A stretch of DNA of 64,000 nucleotides, from NCBI RefSeq assembly GCF_900105965.1, contig NZ_FNTV01000001.1, forward strand, positions 2,170,001 to 2,234,000, read 5' to 3'. This document shows, piece by piece, positions 33,517 to 43,164 of the stretch. The position numbers and the translations under genes are program-made. The DNA comes from Arthrobacter alpinus (GTDB lineage Bacteria; Actinomycetota; Actinomycetes; Actinomycetales; Micrococcaceae). The notes beneath the pieces were generated by a model. The model saw only the letters and a list, made by a program, of their open reading frames with translations. It did no database searches and had not been told where the DNA came from. Position 1 is the first letter of the stretch; each line of letters begins with the position of its first letter.

Positions 33517-34860
33517 ATGGTGTTCCTACGACTTTTCCGCCCGCGAGGCTGGATTCTACTGGCCGTGGGAGCGCTGGCCCTTCTGCTGGCCCTTGTTCTG
33601 GGCCGCCGTGACCTGCTAACGATTGCCGTATTTTGCTGCGCCCTTCCGGCGGTCGCCTCCGCGGCCGTCTACCTGATCAAGCCAGGTTTCACGGTCAAGC
33701 GCACAGTGACACCGGTACTGGGTCGCGTGGGGTCGCCGGTTTCGGTCACCCTGGATGTGCATGGCCGAACTCCCGGCGGCGGGCGCATCAAGTTGGTGGA
33801 GGAGTTGCCGGTCAGCTTCCGCGACGTCCCCACGTTCACCCACCCCCACCCCGTGGTGCCGCGCGGCCTGCTCAGCCGCTACCACTATTCCTTGCACCCC
33901 GGCCATCGCGGAGTCTTCACCATTGGTCCGCTTCGAGGCCAGTTCTCCGACCCCTTCGATATCACTGCCGTGCAACGCGGACTGGACGACGGCGGCCGCC
34001 TCGCCATTGCGCCTGCCGCCGTGGAGCTGCCGTCAATTTCGCTCACCGATGGCAGGGGTCAGGACGGTTCGCACAGCACACCGGAGCTTGCGCATGCCAG
34101 CCACGACGACGCCATGACCCGCGAGTACCGTTACGGTGACCCGCTGCGCCGTGTCCACTGGCCCGTCACGGCGAGACAGGGCAAGCTCATGGTCCGGGCC
34201 GAGGAATCTGTCACCACGCCCGAAGCCGCTCTGGTGATAGACCGCCGGGCGACGGCCTTTGGTGAGAGCAGCAAGGCGATGGAGCGTTTCCAGATTGCCG
34301 GTCACAGCATGGTGGGACTCCCAGAACTGCGGACCACTGTCGCTTTTGAAACAGCCATCGTTGCCGCCGCCTCCATTGCCACGCACTTGTTGGAGCGTGG
34401 CTATTTGCTCCGCGTCCTGGACCACAGCGGCCTGCCGGGGTTCGCCTCCTCCGAGTCCGCACAAGATCCGGGCGCCGAGGAGTACAGCGGCAGCCAAGGC
34501 GTTTTTGACGTTGCCGCAGCACTTGCCGCCCTGGAACTCAACGAATCGACGCCCACGCCGCAGACGCCCTTTGCCAACGGTCTGGCACACAAACTTCACG
34601 AGGGCAGGCGCCGGGGCCCACTCGTAGCCGTCACCGGACTTCTCAGCGAGGCCGAGGCGCTTCTGCTGGCGGACATGGCCGAATCCACCCAGAGCGCGTT
34701 TGCCCTGATCCTGTGCCAGGATCCCATCCAGTCAGAACCGGCCCTGGAGGTCCTCCGCCGCGCCGGATGGCGGGCCACAGCGCTCACACCTGCCATGCAT
34801 CTGGAGCAGGCTTGGCTGAACCTGGACCAGCCGGCCGCACTCACCAGGTGGCAGGGATGA
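33517..34860 (+). CDS. DUF58 membrane protein
   Basis: 447 residues. Two adjacent N-terminal membrane segments (about 11-28 and 33-51) precede a beta-rich domain and the DUF58 core with REYRYGDPLRRVHWPVTARQ, the family hallmark. A vWA-like C-terminal half follows. Partner of MoxR in this conserved operon. The next gene's ATG overlaps its stop (ATGA). Confidence 0.9.
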   Translation: MVFLRLFRPRGWILLAVGALALLLALVLGRRDLLTIAVFCCALPAVASAAVYLIKPGFTVKRTVTPVLGRVGSPVSVTLDVHGRTPGGGRIKLVEELPVSFRDVPTFTHPHPVVPRGLLSRYHYSLHPGHRGVFTIGPLRGQFSDPFDITAVQRGLDDGGRLAIAPAAVELPSISLTDGRGQDGSHSTPELAHASHDDAMTREYRYGDPLRRVHWPVTARQGKLMVRAEESVTTPEAALVIDRRATAFGESSKAMERFQIAGHSMVGLPELRTTVAFETAIVAAASIATHLLERGYLLRVLDHSGLPGFASSESAQDPGAEEYSGSQGVFDVAAALAALELNESTPTPQTPFANGLAHKLHEGRRRGPLVAVTGLLSEAEALLLADMAESTQSAFALILCQDPIQSEPALEVLRRAGWRATALTPAMHLEQAWLNLDQPAALTRWQG

Positions 34861-37202
34861 CCACCACCCTTCCCACGCACGGTGGGCACCCTAGTGAGCA
34901 CGACGCCGATCCAAGCGGTGGGCATGGACCGGCCAGGGGGATTTTCGCGAACCCACGGACCGGACCCGCCCCGTGGGTTCTGGCCGTGGCCGTGTTTGGT
35001 GCCGTCATGGGGGCCTCACTTGGCCTCGGTGGCGTGTTTTCAGATTTCGGGTGGTGGCCACGCGGTGCCGTGGTGGTAGCCGGGACACTTTTGTTGCCTG
35101 CCGTGATGCGGCGATACCCGGCCCTGGATCCTTACGCCCCGCTGGGTGCCCTGGCCGGCTGGTTCATGAGCCTGACGTTGGTCTTCTTTCCCACCACTTC
35201 GCTTTTGGGCTTCATTCCCACAGCTGGGACGGTGCGGGCTGCGCTGGAGATGGCCTCGGAGGCCTCCACATTAATCATGACCAGCAATACCCCTGTCCCG
35301 TCGGCCGTGCCCATGTTCTTCTTGTTCTGCGCCGGGCTGGGATTCGTAGCCCTCTTGATTGACACGGTGGCCATCACAGTGGCCATGCCGGCAGCCAGCT
35401 CGTTGGGGATTCTGCTGGTCATGTTGCCGCCCGCACTGACGACAACAACCGGCATCGGCACCGTGGGATTCATCGGCGCAGGTGCGGGATTCCTGCTGGT
35501 TCTGGGCTGTTGCCGTTGGTATGCACCCGATGGAAAACCCCGGTCCACGGGTGTTCGTTTCTCGAGCGGAACCCTCTCCCGCGCAGCAGCCTTGGGTGCC
35601 GCCGTCGTACTTTTAATGGCTCTCATCCCGGCGGTGATCCCTGGGTTTACGGAAGGGTCGTTCCCGCAGGGATCGCGGCTGGACAAGTCGGGCACGGGCG
35701 CGGGGCTGGACCCCATGATCTCGCTCGGTGATGACTTGCGTTCGCAGTCGAGCCAGGTCAATCTGACATATCTGAGCAATACCGAGGGCCCGCAATATCT
35801 GCGCCTGACCACGCTGGAAAATTTCACGGGGAAGTCGTGGCAGCCCTCGAGCCAGCCGGCCTCGTTGCAGCCTGGCACGTCCGATCTTGCCCCGGCGGCG
35901 GGTCCTGCGCCCACCGTGCCCACCACACAAACGCTGACCGAAGTCACGATTGAGGCGCTGAGCAGCGAATGGCTCCCGGCTCCGCTCTCGGCCACGAACG
36001 TTGAAAATCTCACGGGTCAGTGGCGCTGGAATCCGTCAACGCAAACCATCAGGGGCCAGTACACCTCCACGCAGGACCAGTCTTATCTTGTTCGCAGCCA
36101 AATGCCGGTGCTCTCTCAGGCAACCCTGACTGCGGCTTCCGGCGATGCCGCGGGCGTGGACCCCGTCTTTAGTGCCCTGCCCGCGGATGTTCCGGCGCTC
36201 GTGAAGGATACGGCGTTGGAAGTTGTCGGCGGCGAAACGAATGCGTTTGCCAAGGCGCTGGCCATTCAGGACTACCTGCGATCTTCGGCTTTTAGTTACA
36301 ACTTGAATACGCCTGCCGCAGAGGGCTACGACGGGTCGGGGATGGCCGTGTTGGAGGCGTTCCTGACGGAAAAGAGCGGCTATTGCGTGCACTTCTCGGC
36401 TGCCATGGCGGTCATGGCGCGGGAGGTGGGCCTGGCCTCGCGCATTGCCGTGGGGTATGCCCCAGGAACGCGAACCACCCAAGTTGGTGAGCTGGACGGC
36501 CAACCATTGCGCGGCTACGAGGCCACGGGCCGGGACGCCCATGCCTGGCCCGAGATTTACTTCGAGGGTCTGGGCTGGGTGCCGTTCGAGCCCACCCCGT
36601 CCCGCGGATTCATTCCCGAGTATGCGCAGGAAGAGACCTCGGCCGATCCCACGGCGGGAGCCACCGACGCCCCCGTAGACGTGCCTACCGCATCGGGTGC
36701 CGTCTCGGCCACGGCAAGCGCCACGGCCGGCGTCGATGGTGCGAATGATGCCGGCCCCGGCTCGGGCCCCTGGCTCAAAACCACCGGAGCCATTGTGTTG
36801 GTCCTGCTGGTGCTGGCCATCCCGGCACTTGCCCGCGTGTATGTCCGACGCCGGCGCCTGGCGCAGGTGCGCAGCGGCAGCGGAACACCGGAGGTTCTCG
36901 CGTGGCGGGAGCTGCTCGCCGCTGCGGCCGACCACGGCTGCCCCATTGACCCAGCGCTGACGCCTGCCCTGCAAGCTGAGCGTATTGCCGAGTTCCTGGG
37001 CTCGTCGCCACGGCCTGGACTGGAATTGGTGCTCCACGCTTACGAGGCGTTGGCCTTTGGACCGGCGGCTGCGCCTTCAGCCGGCCGTGACGATCTCGCC
37101 GATGCGGTAGAGGACCTGTCCGCCCGTCTGCATTCCCGCGCCACACCCGGGGGCCGAATTCGGGCAACGCTAGCTCCGGCGTCGCTCCTCCACCGCCCCT
37201 AA
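34857..37202 (+). CDS. Membrane transglutaminase-like protein (TgpA family)
   Basis: 781 residues from ATG 34857, which overlaps the DUF58 stop. Five or six N-terminal membrane helices, an extracytoplasmic DUF3488-like region, and the transglutaminase-like core: SGYCVHFSAAMAVMAREVG (catalytic Cys), GRDAHAWPEIYF (catalytic His) and FEPTPSRG. A Ser/Ala/Thr linker, another membrane helix (LVLLVLAIPAL) and a DUF4129 cytoplasmic tail (LAWRELLAAAADHG) complete it. Probably modifies or processes cell-envelope proteins; substrate unknown. Confidence 0.9.
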   Translation: MTTTLPTHGGHPSEHDADPSGGHGPARGIFANPRTGPAPWVLAVAVFGAVMGASLGLGGVFSDFGWWPRGAVVVAGTLLLPAVMRRYPALDPYAPLGALAGWFMSLTLVFFPTTSLLGFIPTAGTVRAALEMASEASTLIMTSNTPVPSAVPMFFLFCAGLGFVALLIDTVAITVAMPAASSLGILLVMLPPALTTTTGIGTVGFIGAGAGFLLVLGCCRWYAPDGKPRSTGVRFSSGTLSRAAALGAAVVLLMALIPAVIPGFTEGSFPQGSRLDKSGTGAGLDPMISLGDDLRSQSSQVNLTYLSNTEGPQYLRLTTLENFTGKSWQPSSQPASLQPGTSDLAPAAGPAPTVPTTQTLTEVTIEALSSEWLPAPLSATNVENLTGQWRWNPSTQTIRGQYTSTQDQSYLVRSQMPVLSQATLTAASGDAAGVDPVFSALPADVPALVKDTALEVVGGETNAFAKALAIQDYLRSSAFSYNLNTPAAEGYDGSGMAVLEAFLTEKSGYCVHFSAAMAVMAREVGLASRIAVGYAPGTRTTQVGELDGQPLRGYEATGRDAHAWPEIYFEGLGWVPFEPTPSRGFIPEYAQEETSADPTAGATDAPVDVPTASGAVSATASATAGVDGANDAGPGSGPWLKTTGAIVLVLLVLAIPALARVYVRRRRLAQVRSGSGTPEVLAWRELLAAAADHGCPIDPALTPALQAERIAEFLGSSPRPGLELVLHAYEALAFGPAAAPSAGRDDLADAVEDLSARLHSRATPGGRIRATLAPASLLHRP

Positions 37203-37219
37203 CCCTCACCCCCCCCTGG

Positions 37220-37386
37220 GACGCGGCATCACTTAACGTCGTTTAACCCCCGACGCCGCATCACTTAACGTCGTTAAAACCATTACGCTCCCTCACTGTG
37301 CTGGGCATAGTGGGGGAGCGTAATGGGATAAAGCCCCGGACGTGATGCGGCGTTGCCGAAAAACCGACGTTAAGTGATGCCGCGTC
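37220..37386. repeat. 167-bp element with perfect 22-bp terminal inverted repeats
   Basis: The outer arms 37220-37241 and 37365-37386 are perfect reverse complements (core GCATCACTTAACGTCG). A second direct copy of the arm lies at 37252-37279 and a partial inverted copy at 37342-37353. The centre is another inverted repeat, CATTACGCTCCCTCACT (37281-37297) against 37309-37325. It fills the space between two convergent genes. Could be a MITE-like element or an elaborate bidirectional terminator. Confidence 0.75.
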
Positions 37387-37395
37387 TAGAGGGGG

Positions 37396-38892
37396 TTAGG
37401 CGTTGTTGGGGTTCGCCATGCCGATGTACTGGGTGTACTGGTATTCCGCGATGCCTTCGATGCTGCCTTCGCGGCCGAGGCCGGACTGCTTGACACCGCC
37501 GAACGGAGCCGCCGCGTTGGAGATGACTCCCGCGTTCAAGCCCATCATGCCGGTTTCGATGCGGTTGGCCATGCGCATGCCGCGGTTGTGGTCCTTGGTG
37601 AACACGTAGGCCACCAGACCATATTCGGTGTCGTTGGCCAGAGCTACGGCCTCGTCCTCGTTCTTGAACGTGACGATGGGAGCTACGGGGCCGAAGATTT
37701 CCTCGGTCAGGATCCGGGCACCGGGCTCAACACCTGTCAGCACGGTGGGCTGGTAGAAGTAGCCGGGTCCGTCAACAGGTGCGCCACCAGCAATCGCGGT
37801 TGCGCCATCAGCCAGAGCGTCGGTGACCAGGGAGTGGACCTTGTCGCGGCTCTTGGCATCGATCAAGGGACCAACAGTGGTTTCCGGATCGGTGCCGCGG
37901 CCTGTGGTCATGCCACCCATCCTGGCGGCGAACTTGGTGGCGAATTCCTCAGCCACGGATTCGTGCACCAGGAAACGGTTGGCTGCCGTGCAGGCCTCGC
38001 CCATGTTGCGCAGCTTGGCGGCCATGGCGCCCTCGACTGCGGCATCCAGATCAGCGTCCTCGAAAACCAGGAACGGCGCGTTGCCGCCCAGCTCCATGGA
38101 CGTCCGAAGAACGTTCGCGGAAGCATCTGCCAGCAGGCGCTTGCCCACGGGGGTGGAACCGGTGAAGGAGAGCTTGCGCAGGCGGCTGTCCTGGATCAGC
38201 GGTCCGGTCACTCCCCCGGCGTTGGTGGTGGAGACAACGTTCAGCACGCCAGCAGGCAGACCCGCTTCGATCAGGATCTGGGCGAAGAGGTGGCTGGTGA
38301 GCGGCGTCAGGTTTGCCGGCTTCAGGACCATGGTGCAGCCGGCCGCAATCGCGGGGGCGATCTTACGGGTGGCCATGGCGAGCGGGAAGTTCCACGGCGT
38401 GATCAGCAGGCACGGGCCAACCGGCTTCTTCTGAACCAGGATCTGCTGGGTACCCTCGGGGTTGGAAGAGTAACGGCCAAAGGAGCGTGACGTTTCCTCG
38501 GAAAACCAGCGCAGGAACTCAGCACCATACTTGACCTCGCCCATGGCCTCCGCGAGCGGTTTGCCCATTTCCAGGGTCATGAGGAGTGCGAAGTCGTCAG
38601 CGCGGGCCATGACCAGATCAAAGGCACGGCGCAGAATCTCGGCACGTACGCGCGGAGCTGTTGCGGCCCATTCATCCTGGGCGGCCACGGCGGCATCGAG
38701 GGCCGCGGCACCATCTTGCGCACCGGCGTCGGCAATTTCCAGAAGCACTTCTCCGGTGGAAGGATCCTCAACCTTGAAGGTCTTGCCGGAGGCGGCGCTG
38801 CGCCACTCACCATTGATGAGCAACCCGGTGGGAACACTGGCCAGCAATGCGCTTTCGCGCCCGGAAAGCTCGGTGGCAACTGTCGCGGTCAT
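37396..38892 (-). CDS. gabD: Succinate-semialdehyde dehydrogenase (NAD(P)+), aldehyde dehydrogenase family
   Basis: 498 residues. ITPWNFPLAMATRK and VLKPANLTPL form the cofactor site, SFTGSTPVGKRL follows, the general-base Glu is in MELGGNAP, and the nucleophilic Cys is in GEACTAANR. These wordings are typical of GabD. Oxidises succinic semialdehyde to succinate, the last step of GABA use; other small aldehydes are possible. ATG preceded by GAAGGAG. Stands alone between convergent tgpA and rsmI. Confidence 0.9.
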   Translation of the reverse strand: MTATVATELSGRESALLASVPTGLLINGEWRSAASGKTFKVEDPSTGEVLLEIADAGAQDGAAALDAAVAAQDEWAATAPRVRAEILRRAFDLVMARADDFALLMTLEMGKPLAEAMGEVKYGAEFLRWFSEETSRSFGRYSSNPEGTQQILVQKKPVGPCLLITPWNFPLAMATRKIAPAIAAGCTMVLKPANLTPLTSHLFAQILIEAGLPAGVLNVVSTTNAGGVTGPLIQDSRLRKLSFTGSTPVGKRLLADASANVLRTSMELGGNAPFLVFEDADLDAAVEGAMAAKLRNMGEACTAANRFLVHESVAEEFATKFAARMGGMTTGRGTDPETTVGPLIDAKSRDKVHSLVTDALADGATAIAGGAPVDGPGYFYQPTVLTGVEPGARILTEEIFGPVAPIVTFKNEDEAVALANDTEYGLVAYVFTKDHNRGMRMANRIETGMMGLNAGVISNAAAPFGGVKQSGLGREGSIEGIAEYQYTQYIGMANPNNA

Positions 38893-39126
38893 GGTGACTC
38901 CTTCGTCTTGTGCCGCAGCCCGGGCTCAGCGATGTTCCTGAGCAGGGAGATGCGGCGGCGTGTTGTGCATTACGTTCACGGTAGTTCTCAGCGAACAACA
39001 GTGTCTACGCATGCACGCACTGCCAGCGACGATTTCGCTGTGCATTTGTACAACACGGGGAAGGTCGACGGCGGACGGAGCGCGGCGAGGCCGCCTTAGA
39101 GCCCAAGGCCGGACGGTGACCGGGCG

Positions 39127-39162
39127 GATAACGTCGCTTAGAACGGTCTAAGCGACATTATC
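39127..39162 (-). terminator. 16-bp stem hairpin downstream of rsmI
   Basis: GATAACGTCGCTTAGA (39127-39142) pairs with TCTAAGCGACATTATC (39147-39162) at 15 of 16 positions around ACGG. Lies 22 bases past the rsmI stop; a plausible terminator although not followed by a T tract. Confidence 0.5.
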
Positions 39163-39184
39163 TGACGGGTCAACGCAAGAAGCG

Positions 39185-40054
39185 CTAAGCCCGGGCGGCC
39201 AACACCGCGCTGTAGAGTTCACGCTTGCTGACGTGGACATCGTGCGCCACCACGGCCACGGCTTCCTTCATCCGCATGCCCTGCTCCATGAGCTCCTTGA
39301 CGGCGGCCACGTGGTCCTCGATTGTGCCCTGATCGGAGTCCGGTGCGCCGCCAACAACAATGGCAATCTCGCCACGGATCTGGGTGGTCTCGGCCCACTC
39401 CAGCAGACCGGACAACGGCTTGCGAACCACCTCTTCATACGTCTTGGTGAGTTCGCGGCAGACGGCGGCGGGACGGGCCGGGCCGAATGCGGTGTGCAGG
39501 GCGCGCAACATGGCCTCGAGCCGGTGCGGGGCCTCGAAGAACACCATGGTGCGCTTTTCAACCGACAGTTCGTGCAACCGCGAGGCGCGCTCCCCCGATT
39601 TGCGGGGCAGGAATCCTTCAAAGCAGAACCGGTCAGTTGGCAGGCCGGACAAGGCCAGCGCGGTCAGCACGGCCGACGGCCCGGGCGCCGCGGTCACCTT
39701 CACACCGGCTTCAACGGCTGCGGCCACCAGGCGGAAGCCGGGGTCGGATACCGAGGGCATGCCAGCGTCGGTCACCATCAGCAGGGTCTTGCCGGTCTGT
39801 ACCTGTGTGAGTAGCTCCGCGGTCTTCACGGCCTCGTTGTGCTCGTGGTAGCTGATGATCTGGCCGCCAACCTTCACGCCGAGGTTGGTGACGAGGCGGT
39901 GCAAACGGCGGGTGTCCTCCGCGGCCACAATGTCCGCTGCGCCAAGCCAGGCAATGAGGCGCGATGAGGCATCGCCCGTGTTGCCGATGGGTGTTGCCGC
40001 CAAAATAATGTAGCCCTCACCCGGTTTGCTGGTGGGAGCCAGGCTTGAATCCAT
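39185..40054 (-). CDS. rsmI: 16S rRNA 2'-O-ribose C1402 methyltransferase
   Basis: 289 residues from ATG 40054 (GAAGGA just upstream); an in-frame ATG at 40132 would add 26 acidic residues and cannot be excluded. GYIILAATPIGNTGDASSR opens the tetrapyrrole-methylase fold; ADIVAAEDTRRLHRLV, VTDAGMPSVSDPG and PGPSAVLTALALSGL are family signatures. Methylates C1402 in the ribosomal decoding centre. Divergent from the PMT gene. Confidence 0.93.
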   Translation of the reverse strand: MDSSLAPTSKPGEGYIILAATPIGNTGDASSRLIAWLGAADIVAAEDTRRLHRLVTNLGVKVGGQIISYHEHNEAVKTAELLTQVQTGKTLLMVTDAGMPSVSDPGFRLVAAAVEAGVKVTAAPGPSAVLTALALSGLPTDRFCFEGFLPRKSGERASRLHELSVEKRTMVFFEAPHRLEAMLRALHTAFGPARPAAVCRELTKTYEEVVRKPLSGLLEWAETTQIRGEIAIVVGGAPDSDQGTIEDHVAAVKELMEQGMRMKEAVAVVAHDVHVSKRELYSAVLAARA

Positions 40055-40178
40055 GGGTCCTTCGGCCACTTCTAGACCGTCAACCGATCCGTCTGTTGTG
40101 CTGTTGTTTTCTTGGCCAAAGTCATCTTCCATGACTCCAGCGTAGTTGGCCGCGGCAACAGAGTCCCATTTGGGTAGC

Positions 40179-41891
40179 ATGGACACCGTGCAACCCCACG
40201 TTATGGATACCGCTGCAGCGGCCACGGACCGAGACGATCTCGACGAGCCCGCTCACGGCACTCACTTGTCCCGGGCCAGCACCGAACCAGCCCAGCGTTG
40301 GGTCAAAGACCCTGCCAAGGCGTTCACGAAGAATGCCCTCCGGGACAGATTGTTGGGCACACAATTCACGCCGCCTGGTCTGCGCCTCTGGTTTTGGCTT
40401 GCCCCGACGCTGACGGCGCTCATTGGCGGCCTGCTCAGATTTGTCAGGTTGGGCCAGCCCAACTCCCTGGTTTTTGACGAGACCTATTACGTCAAGGACG
40501 CGTACAGCTACCTGCAGAGCGGCTACGAACGCAATTGGGCTGAGAAGGCCAACGACCTCTTCAACCAGGGCATTTTCACGAGCCTCGAAAGCACCGCCGA
40601 ATACGTTGTCCATCCGCCCGTGGGTAAGTGGATGATTGCGTTTGGCATGTGGATCTTCGGCTCCGACAGCACCTTCGGCTGGCGCTTCACGGCCGCACTT
40701 GTGGGCACACTCTCCATTTTCATCCTGGCCCTCATTGCCCAAAAGATGTTCCGCTCGACCCTTCTGGGAGCCGTGGCTGGCCTGCTTTTCGCCGTCGACG
40801 GTCACGCAATCGTCCAGTCACGGACCTCGCTGCTGGACATTTTTGTGATGTTCTTCGCCCTGCTGAGCTTTGGCGCCATCATCATGGACCGTGATGACGG
40901 ACGACGCCGGCTCGCGGCAAAGCTGTCTTCCCTCGCCGGGGCGGATGGTCGGGTCCCGGCGAAAGCGTTGTTGTACGGGCCGTGGCTGGGGATCCGCTGG
41001 TGGCGCCTTGCCGCGGGCGTGACGCTGGGGTTGTGCATCGGCACCAAATGGTCGGGCCTGTTCTTCCTGGCCGTTTTTGGTCTGATGAGCGTCATCTGGG
41101 ACCTGAACGCCCGCCGTATTGCAGGCATCAGGTTCTGGGTGCTGGGCGCCGTCTGGAAGGACGGAATCCTGGCGTTCTTCAGCATGGTCCCGGTTGCCGC
41201 CGTCACCTACTTGTCCACGTGGACGGGCTGGTTCCTCTCCAAGGACGCGTACGACCGAAATTGGGCCGCCACCAACCCCGCGGGCCCGTGGGGCTGGGTC
41301 CCGGATTCGCTGCGTTCGCTCTGGCATTACCACTCCACGGCGTACAACTTCCACACCGGCCTCGGCTCCGATCACCCCTACAAGGCCAACGCGTGGTCGT
41401 GGTTTGTCATGGGCCGCCCCACCTCATTTTTTGTCAAAAACTTCGAGAACGGCGACGGCGGCTGCACCGTGGACAAGTGCACCGCGGCCGTCACGAGCCT
41501 TGGCAATCCCCTGATCTGGTGGGGCGGCTCGCTAGCCATCTTGTTCCTGATTGGTGTGTGGATTGCCAAGCGCGACTGGCGTGCCGGCGCAATCCTGGCA
41601 GCCTTCGCGGCGGGCTTCCTGCCGTGGCTGTTTTACCCGACGCGCACCATCTTCTTCTTCTACGCCATCGCTTACGAACCGTTCATGATTCTGGCCCTGG
41701 TGATGGTGCTGGGCATGGTCATGGGCAAGATCGGCGATCCACCGTGGCGCCGCCAACAAGGAGCCGCCGTGGTGGGAATCTTCCTGGTCCTGGTCGTGGC
41801 CCTGAGCGCATTCTTCTACCCCATCTGGGCCGCGGAGATGATCACGCAAGATTACTGGCGCCAACATATGTGGCTCCCCAGCTGGATCTAG
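40179..41891 (+). CDS. Polyprenol-phosphate-mannose protein O-mannosyltransferase (PMT family)
   Basis: 570 residues from ATG 40179; other in-frame starts are at 40146 and 40203. Cytosolic N-terminus, then a GT-C fold with about ten membrane helices. The first extracytoplasmic loop has VFDETYYVKDAYSYL with the catalytic acidic pair (DE). VVHPPVGKWMIAFG is conserved in actinobacterial PMTs. A large loop with cysteines GGCTVDKCTAAVTS lies near 435-450. Transfers mannose from polyprenyl phosphate to Ser/Thr of exported proteins. Tad pilins, Rpf or Ldt proteins here could be substrates, but that is speculation. Confidence 0.92.
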   Translation: MDTVQPHVMDTAAAATDRDDLDEPAHGTHLSRASTEPAQRWVKDPAKAFTKNALRDRLLGTQFTPPGLRLWFWLAPTLTALIGGLLRFVRLGQPNSLVFDETYYVKDAYSYLQSGYERNWAEKANDLFNQGIFTSLESTAEYVVHPPVGKWMIAFGMWIFGSDSTFGWRFTAALVGTLSIFILALIAQKMFRSTLLGAVAGLLFAVDGHAIVQSRTSLLDIFVMFFALLSFGAIIMDRDDGRRRLAAKLSSLAGADGRVPAKALLYGPWLGIRWWRLAAGVTLGLCIGTKWSGLFFLAVFGLMSVIWDLNARRIAGIRFWVLGAVWKDGILAFFSMVPVAAVTYLSTWTGWFLSKDAYDRNWAATNPAGPWGWVPDSLRSLWHYHSTAYNFHTGLGSDHPYKANAWSWFVMGRPTSFFVKNFENGDGGCTVDKCTAAVTSLGNPLIWWGGSLAILFLIGVWIAKRDWRAGAILAAFAAGFLPWLFYPTRTIFFFYAIAYEPFMILALVMVLGMVMGKIGDPPWRRQQGAAVVGIFLVLVVALSAFFYPIWAAEMITQDYWRQHMWLPSWI

Positions 41892-41963
41892 TCCCCACCG
41901 CCGCCCTCACCTCGTGCCTCGGCCAGGGAACCCTAGCGGTGTGGGCCCGACCAGTTTTAAAGA

Positions 41964-41998
41964 AGTACGACGGCGGCCAACCCGGCCGCCGTCGTACT
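41964..41998. terminator. Bidirectional terminator between PMT and TIGR01906 genes
   Basis: Perfect 15-bp arms AGTACGACGGCGGCC (41964-41978) and GGCCGCCGTCGTACT (41984-41998) around AACCC, with A/T-rich flanks on both sides (TTTTAAAG before, ACTTTAA after). Sits between convergent genes. Confidence 0.8.
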
Positions 41999-42011
41999 AC
42001 TTTAAGAGCTT

Positions 42012-43085
42012 CTAAGCCGCTCTGCGGCCCGGCCGCTGCGCAGCCAAGGTGGCCTTGCGGCGGTCCTTGGTGGGCCAGGTGAACGCGAGGGTCAGGGAAG
42101 CAACCACCAGTACGAAGGCGCCGATGAAGATGCCGGAATCGGTCCAGAACTGGCTGGGGAAGAGCCGGATGAGGGTGTCGTCCGTGTAGAACGTCCAGGT
42201 GCCGTCGGTGAAGAAGATCTCGTGGAAGTCGGTGAAGAAGCGTTCCCAGCCGGTAGCTGCGAAGACGCCGATGGCGATGATGAGTGCCAGTGTGGCGATG
42301 GATCCGGCGAACAAGGCCCGGCGAATCCCGCCGAAACTGCGGCGAGCCAGGTACATCATGCCGATGATCATGACGACAGCCAGTGCAAGACCTGCCATGA
42401 ACGCCATGACAATCACGGTTTTAACGTCGGCCATGTGGCTTACTTCGCCAGCCAGGAAGAGGGGGTCGCCGAACTTATCCACCAGGTCCCCCAAATAGCG
42501 GGATTGAGCCAGGTTCAAAAGGTAGTCCACCGTGTAGGAGCCGTAAGTCATGCGGTCATCGGTGGTGAACCCGAAGGAATCGGCGGGGAATCCGGGGCGG
42601 TGGTACTCAACCCAGAGGAAAAAGGATGAGGTGACCAGGCGGATGGCCAGCACCAGCAGCACGATCGGGTAGAACACCGCAATGAGCACCTGGAAAACAC
42701 GCGTCAGCACGGGCTTGGTGTTGGCGGCTTTTTCCATGGCCGCCTGACGCCTGGCGACCTCCTCGGCCGGAGGACGCATGGTGATCATGCTGGTGTGCGT
42801 GTCTTCGCTTGGACCTGTTTTTGCGTCCTCGACGCTCTTGGACAACGCGGCCGCAATCTCATCGTCGCTGGGAACGGCAGGCATCCGGGCAGCAGGGCGC
42901 ATAGGCTCGGGGTCGAGGTGATCCTCAAGCTTGATTTTCGCGGCGTGATCAGATGAGGGAGCGCCTGACAAACGGCGGGCTGCCTTCTGCGCCTGTGTGA
43001 TGGGTGCAGCCACGGGGATGTCCCGGGTAGGGGCATCCTGCGCAGCGTCCTTGGCTGAGTCCTGGGGCTTTGAATTCTCACTCAC
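42012..43085 (-). CDS. TIGR01906 / DUF1461 integral membrane protein
   Basis: 357 residues from GTG 43085; no clear ribosome site, so possibly leaderless. A long polar, proline/alanine-rich cytoplasmic N-terminus (about 125 residues) precedes four membrane helices. The first extracytoplasmic loop has TYGSYTVDYLLN and HMADVK, and the last has FFTDFHEIFFTDGTWTFYTD, which is diagnostic of TIGR01906. Function unknown; widespread in Gram-positives. The disordered N-terminus is longer than usual for the family. Confidence 0.85.
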   Translation of the reverse strand: MSENSKPQDSAKDAAQDAPTRDIPVAAPITQAQKAARRLSGAPSSDHAAKIKLEDHLDPEPMRPAARMPAVPSDDEIAAALSKSVEDAKTGPSEDTHTSMITMRPPAEEVARRQAAMEKAANTKPVLTRVFQVLIAVFYPIVLLVLAIRLVTSSFFLWVEYHRPGFPADSFGFTTDDRMTYGSYTVDYLLNLAQSRYLGDLVDKFGDPLFLAGEVSHMADVKTVIVMAFMAGLALAVVMIIGMMYLARRSFGGIRRALFAGSIATLALIIAIGVFAATGWERFFTDFHEIFFTDGTWTFYTDDTLIRLFPSQFWTDSGIFIGAFVLVVASLTLAFTWPTKDRRKATLAAQRPGRRAA

Positions 43086-43164
43086 AAGTCGAACGATACC
43101 GGCACCCCACTGCAGCACGGGTCTGCCACCCCGCGCCGCTACCAAACTGACACCAGATCCACAG

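Noticed and set aside
36036..37037. 333-codon frame opposite to the transglutaminase gene
   Set aside because: High-GC antisense shadow; the plus-strand gene has clear motifs.
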